Source: Candidatus Cryptobacteroides faecihippi (GTDB lineage: Bacteria > Bacteroidota > Bacteroidia > Bacteroidales > UBA932). Taken from it: DNA of 10,311 bases. The position numbers and the translations under genes were made by a program. Under the pieces are notes generated by a model. That model was not told the DNA's origin. It saw only the letters and a list, made by a program, of their open reading frames with translations, and ran no database searches. The stretch's first letter is position 1. Each line of letters begins with the position of its first letter. Positions 6,874 to 10,311 of this stretch are shown here, one piece after another. The stretch covers positions 1 through 10,311 of the forward strand of contig JAGHSC010000004.1 in assembly GCA_018066065.1 (NCBI GenBank). Direction: 5' to 3'.

Positions 6874-8178
6874 ATGCGTAAGATCTTACTGTCCACATTG
6901 CTGGTCACATGCCTCTGCGCTTGCTCAACCTCAGGTACACAGGAGGTTGCAAAGGGTCGAATGGACCGCAGCAGGCTCAACATCGGAACCTATCATCTGA
7001 AACCATATGCCTGCACCGAGGCACATGTCAAGGACCTTGCCGACTGCGGCATCGACTTCGTCGTCTGCATGCAGGACGACAAGCCGACCCTGGACCTCTT
7101 CAGCAAGTACGGTGTGGGAGCAGTCGTCACCGGAGTCCTTCCAGGATGGTGGGGCGGCGACGGCGACCGTGCCGGCACGCTTTCCCAGGTCAATCCGATC
7201 TCTGAATATGAGAAGGCCGCAGCTTCGTGGCAGGATCATCCGGCAGTCTGGGGAATAGACATAGGCGACGAGCCTTCGGCTCTCGACTTCCCTTACTACG
7301 GCGAGGTCTTCACAAAGGTGGACTCCCTCTTCCCTGAGCAGTTCCCTTACCTGAACCTGTATCCCAACTATGCCTCAGTCTCGCAGAACAATGCGGAGCA
7401 GACTGTGAACCAGCTTGGCACTCCGACATATTCAGAGCACATCGCCGAGTACGTGAAGAACGTGCCTTCAGACTACATCTGCTACGACTTCTATGTCTAT
7501 TCCTGCAATGTCCCGCATGCCTATGACAACCTTCGCATCGTGGCCGACGCCTGCCGCGAGAGCGACCGCAGCATGTGGATCGTACTCCAGGTCAACTCGC
7601 ACAGGCCTGAGGTCTGGGTGAGCGAGAACGAGCTTCGCTTCCAGGCCTACACCGCCATGGCCTTCGGCGCCGAGAACATCATCTGGGCATGCTACACCGC
7701 AGGATGGTGGCACAACCAGGTCCTCGACGGGAATGGCGAGAAGACCGAGCAGTACGACAAGCTGAAGAAAGTCAACTCCGAAATCCGCACCCTTGCGGAT
7801 TCCTACATGAAGTACCGCAGGGTCCTCACATCCTTCGTCGGTTTCGAAGGCACGCCTTGGCTCGAGGGTCTCGACATCAAGACTTCCGCCACCCTGGACA
7901 ACGGAGCCTTCTCTGAGGTCTGCCTGACCGACGGTGCTCCTCTCGTGGCTGGAGAGATGGTCGAACGCGATGGAGGAAAGGGTGCCGCCCTGTTCGTCTG
8001 TGCTGCTGACGATCCTTACGATGAGGCTCCTGCAATGCACGAGATCCGCTTCAAGACTGCCGGAAGGAAGGTCGTCGTGACCGGTACTGAAGGCAACATC
8101 CCTGTCAGAAAGGACAAGGAAGGCTATTATTCATTCTCACTGGCTTCTTCTGCCGGTGCCTTGATCGAAACAAGATAG
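6874..8178 (+). CDS. Lipoprotein with TIM-barrel glycoside-hydrolase-like domain
   Basis: A 434-residue lipoprotein: MRK start, hydrophobic core and lipobox LCAC with lipidated Cys17, so it is anchored to an envelope membrane. Residues about 35-320 read as a beta/alpha barrel; eight candidate strands are NIGTYHL, IDFVVCM, AVVTGVL, VWGIDIG, YLNLYP, YICYDFY, WIVLQV and IIWACYT. The end of strand 4 is GDEPS (131-135), with Glu133 placed like the acid/base of clan GH-A enzymes. The block ELRFQAYTAMAFGAENI (253-269) followed by WACYTAGWW resembles a group of poorly characterised Bacteroidetes proteins where the same region reads YGAQ. Residues about 330-434 look like a beta-sandwich. A nucleophile Glu at the end of strand 7 is absent (LQVNSH there). 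Glycan substrate unknown, and enzymatic activity is not proven. The gene starts 15 bp after the transporter; the next gene starts 4 bp after it. Confidence 0.7.
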   Translation: MRKILLSTLLVTCLCACSTSGTQEVAKGRMDRSRLNIGTYHLKPYACTEAHVKDLADCGIDFVVCMQDDKPTLDLFSKYGVGAVVTGVLPGWWGGDGDRAGTLSQVNPISEYEKAAASWQDHPAVWGIDIGDEPSALDFPYYGEVFTKVDSLFPEQFPYLNLYPNYASVSQNNAEQTVNQLGTPTYSEHIAEYVKNVPSDYICYDFYVYSCNVPHAYDNLRIVADACRESDRSMWIVLQVNSHRPEVWVSENELRFQAYTAMAFGAENIIWACYTAGWWHNQVLDGNGEKTEQYDKLKKVNSEIRTLADSYMKYRRVLTSFVGFEGTPWLEGLDIKTSATLDNGAFSEVCLTDGAPLVAGEMVERDGGKGAALFVCAADDPYDEAPAMHEIRFKTAGRKVVVTGTEGNIPVRKDKEGYYSFSLASSAGALIETR

Positions 8179-8182
8179 AATC

Positions 8183-10311
8183 ATGGATTTCAAACGGATA
8201 TTCAAGAAATACGGGGCTTACGCGGCCGCTGTCGTGATCTTTGCCCTGGCGGCAATCATCTACTGCAAGCCTGCCATGAGCGGAAAGGTACTTGTCTCGC
8301 ACGACAACAACAACTGGCTGGGAGCTTCCCATCAGTCCGTCGAGTATGCGGCCGAGACCGGAGAGGGATCATGGTGGAACGACGCCATGTTCTGCGGCAT
8401 GCCGAACTACCAGATCGGCGGTGGAATCGAGTACAGGTCAGATCATTACAAGTGGTACATCAACAGGTATCTCCACAAGTGCATCTATGATCCGGTCTGG
8501 GCGATGTTCTTCTACTTCGCCTGCTTCTTCCTGGTCCTGCTTGCGTTCGGGGTCTCTCCATGGGTCAGCCTGCTTGGTGCCATTGCCATCGGCCTGTCGT
8601 CGTACTTCATAGTCCTGCTGCCGGCCGGCCACAACACCAAGATCGCCTCGATCGCACTGACAGCGGTCGTTTTCGCCGGCTACAAGCTGATCTTCGACAG
8701 GAAGTACATCTTAGGCGGTGTCCTGACAATGGTCTTCGTCGCTTCAGGCTACGCACTCCACCCGCAGGTCTTCTACTACTATTGCATGATGATGGGCCTG
8801 CTCTGGTTCGCGGAACTCTGGCAGCACATCAAGGAAAAGAAGGTCAAGCAGCTTGCAGTCTCCACTGCAGTCTTCGTCGTTGCCGTCGTCATCGGACTCG
8901 GCACCGGAATGTCCAACATATTCGTCAACAAGGAGTACGTCAAGGAATCCACCCGAGGAGGCTCGGACCTTGCCCCTTACCTCGCTGAGATGCAGCAGGC
9001 GGAGGAAAAGGCAGCCGAGGAAGGCTCCGTCCAGGCAAAGGACGAGTACAAGATGGCCTCGATGACCATGGGAGATGAAGGCCTTAACATTGAATATGCA
9101 ACCAGATGGAGCTACGGCATCGATGAGACGATGACTCTCATGATCCCAGGCTTCAAGGGCGGTTCGAGCTTCGCCAAACTCGGTGAAAACTCCGTCTTCC
9201 GCAAGATCCTCATCAAGAACAACTGCACAGACGCATCGATCAGAGACATCAGCGCTTCATCGCCGGTCTACTGGGGTCCGCAGCCGATGACCCAGGGAAG
9301 TGTCTATGTTGGAGCTATCATCTGCTTCCTCTTCGTGCTCGGCCTGTGTGTCGTCAAGGGACCTTACAAGTGGATGCTCCTGGCCTGCACGGTGTTCTCC
9401 ATCATGCTCTCTTGGGGCAAGAACTTCATGTGGCTTACTGAACTGTTCTTCAATTACTTCCCGATGTACAACAAGTTCAGGGCGGTGTCTTCCGTGCTGG
9501 TTGTCGCGGAAGTGACGATGCCTCTTCTCGGCCTTCTGGCCCTGGATGCGATCGTGAAGGGAAAGGTCGAGAGCAAGAAGCTCCTGAAGTACACCATGAT
9601 CTCCGCCGGAGTCACTGCCGGACTCTGCCTGTTCTTCTTCGTCTTCGGAAATGTGTTCTATGACTTCACTTCCCCTAACGATGCCAAGAACATCCTCGGC
9701 TACCCTGACTGGTTCATGAAGGGACTCTATGCCCAGAGAAAGTCGCTCTACCATTCCGACTGCCTGCGCTCGTTCTTCTTCATCATCGCTGCAGCCGGTG
9801 CCGTATGGCTCCATGCCAAGGGAAAGATGAAGGCCGGCATCATGGTCGCCATCGTCGGAATCCTTTCCATCATCGATCTCTGGGGTGTCGACAGGAGGTA
9901 CTTCGATGACAGCAACTTCCACAAGCCATCCAAGGCCCAGTCCACATTCCTCATGGAGGAATACGAGCAGCACATCCTCAAGGACCCTGCATTGAACTTC
10001 AGAGTCTTCAACGTGTCTCTCAATGCCTTCAACGACTCGAGGACCAGCTTCTACCTGAAGTCCATCGGTGGCTACAGCGCAGCCAAGCTCAGCCGCTACA
10101 ACGACCTCATCGAGCACGACCTGAAGACGCTGCACATGCCTGTGATCAACATGCTCAACACAAGGTACATCATCGCAAAGGACAAGGGAGCGGATTCGAC
10201 GATCGTAAGGTTCAACCGCGAGGCCATGGGCAATGCATGGTGGGTGACCAACTTCAAGATCGCCGAGAATCCAAAGGAGGAAATCGAGTCCCTCATGCAG
10301 GTCGACCTGAG
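8183..10311 (+). CDS. YfhO-like polytopic membrane protein, C-terminus cut by window edge
   Basis: From the ATG at 8183, 4 bp after the previous stop, 709 codons stay open to the window end; relatives are around 800 residues or more, so a modest C-terminal part is missing. About a dozen membrane helices are visible, the first at residues 11-28. After TM1 comes SHDNNNW (39-45) and then WWNDAMFCGMPNYQ (64-77), the kind of conserved first periplasmic loop with an acidic residue (Asp41) seen in GT-C glycosyltransferases, the superfamily to which YfhO is assigned. A large loop (about 246-371) is rich in charged residues around 268-292. Conserved-looking motifs include SYGIDETMTLMIPGF (310-324), SWGKNF (410-415) and FPMYNKFRAVSS (426-437). 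A soluble C-terminal domain starts near residue 570. It probably transfers sugars or handles lipid-linked glycans in the envelope; the exact reaction is unknown. Confidence 0.8.
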   Translation, partial: MDFKRIFKKYGAYAAAVVIFALAAIIYCKPAMSGKVLVSHDNNNWLGASHQSVEYAAETGEGSWWNDAMFCGMPNYQIGGGIEYRSDHYKWYINRYLHKCIYDPVWAMFFYFACFFLVLLAFGVSPWVSLLGAIAIGLSSYFIVLLPAGHNTKIASIALTAVVFAGYKLIFDRKYILGGVLTMVFVASGYALHPQVFYYYCMMMGLLWFAELWQHIKEKKVKQLAVSTAVFVVAVVIGLGTGMSNIFVNKEYVKESTRGGSDLAPYLAEMQQAEEKAAEEGSVQAKDEYKMASMTMGDEGLNIEYATRWSYGIDETMTLMIPGFKGGSSFAKLGENSVFRKILIKNNCTDASIRDISASSPVYWGPQPMTQGSVYVGAIICFLFVLGLCVVKGPYKWMLLACTVFSIMLSWGKNFMWLTELFFNYFPMYNKFRAVSSVLVVAEVTMPLLGLLALDAIVKGKVESKKLLKYTMISAGVTAGLCLFFFVFGNVFYDFTSPNDAKNILGYPDWFMKGLYAQRKSLYHSDCLRSFFFIIAAAGAVWLHAKGKMKAGIMVAIVGILSIIDLWGVDRRYFDDSNFHKPSKAQSTFLMEEYEQHILKDPALNFRVFNVSLNAFNDSRTSFYLKSIGGYSAAKLSRYNDLIEHDLKTLHMPVINMLNTRYIIAKDKGADSTIVRFNREAMGNAWWVTNFKIAENPKEEIESLMQVDL

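Noticed and set aside
7468..8040. A 190-codon minus-strand frame inside the lipoprotein gene
   Set aside because: Antisense shadow with no motif and no promoter; the sense protein is well supported.
9257..10135. A 292-codon minus-strand frame inside the YfhO-like gene
   Set aside because: The translation is very rich in E, V, H and D with no family motif, as expected of a complement shadow of a real membrane-protein gene.

Overview
This window looks like a chromosomal segment of a fairly high-G+C member of the Bacteroidales. The clues are the Bacteroidetes-type -7 promoter element (TAnnTTTG), A-rich leaders without Shine-Dalgarno sequences, a DUF5106/thioredoxin lipoprotein, a large YfhO-like membrane protein and codons that mostly end in C or G. 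Genus cannot be fixed from the sequence; a Rikenellaceae or 'Cryptobacteroides'-like gut lineage is only a guess. No RNA gene, IS element, CRISPR array or phage gene was seen.

Layout: the left end (1-712, minus strand) carries the N-terminal part of a secreted protein with an HExxH zinc-peptidase motif. A 92-bp divergent intergenic region (713-804) holds one promoter in each direction. From 805 to the right edge, eight plus-strand genes follow with gaps of only -4 to 27 bp and no visible terminator, so they are probably one long operon: a thioredoxin-fold lipoprotein, galM (aldose 1-epimerase), thyA (thymidylate synthase), folA (dihydrofolate reductase), two tandem NSS/SNF-family Na+-symporters overlapping by ATGA, a lipoprotein with a TIM-barrel glycoside-hydrolase-like domain, and a YfhO-like polytopic membrane protein cut by the window end.

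How they fit together: thyA and folA form the classical thymidylate cycle (ThyA makes dihydrofolate, FolA reduces it back). The two transporters are recent-looking paralogues that differ at predicted substrate-pocket positions. The lipoprotein and the YfhO-like protein lie 4 bp apart and both suggest work on glycans or the cell envelope. No common pathway for the whole run is evident. I found no convincing previously undescribed system. The points most worth a second look are the coupled transporter pair, the altered NADPH 2'-phosphate site of the DHFR, and the unusual active-site layout of the glycosidase-like lipoprotein.
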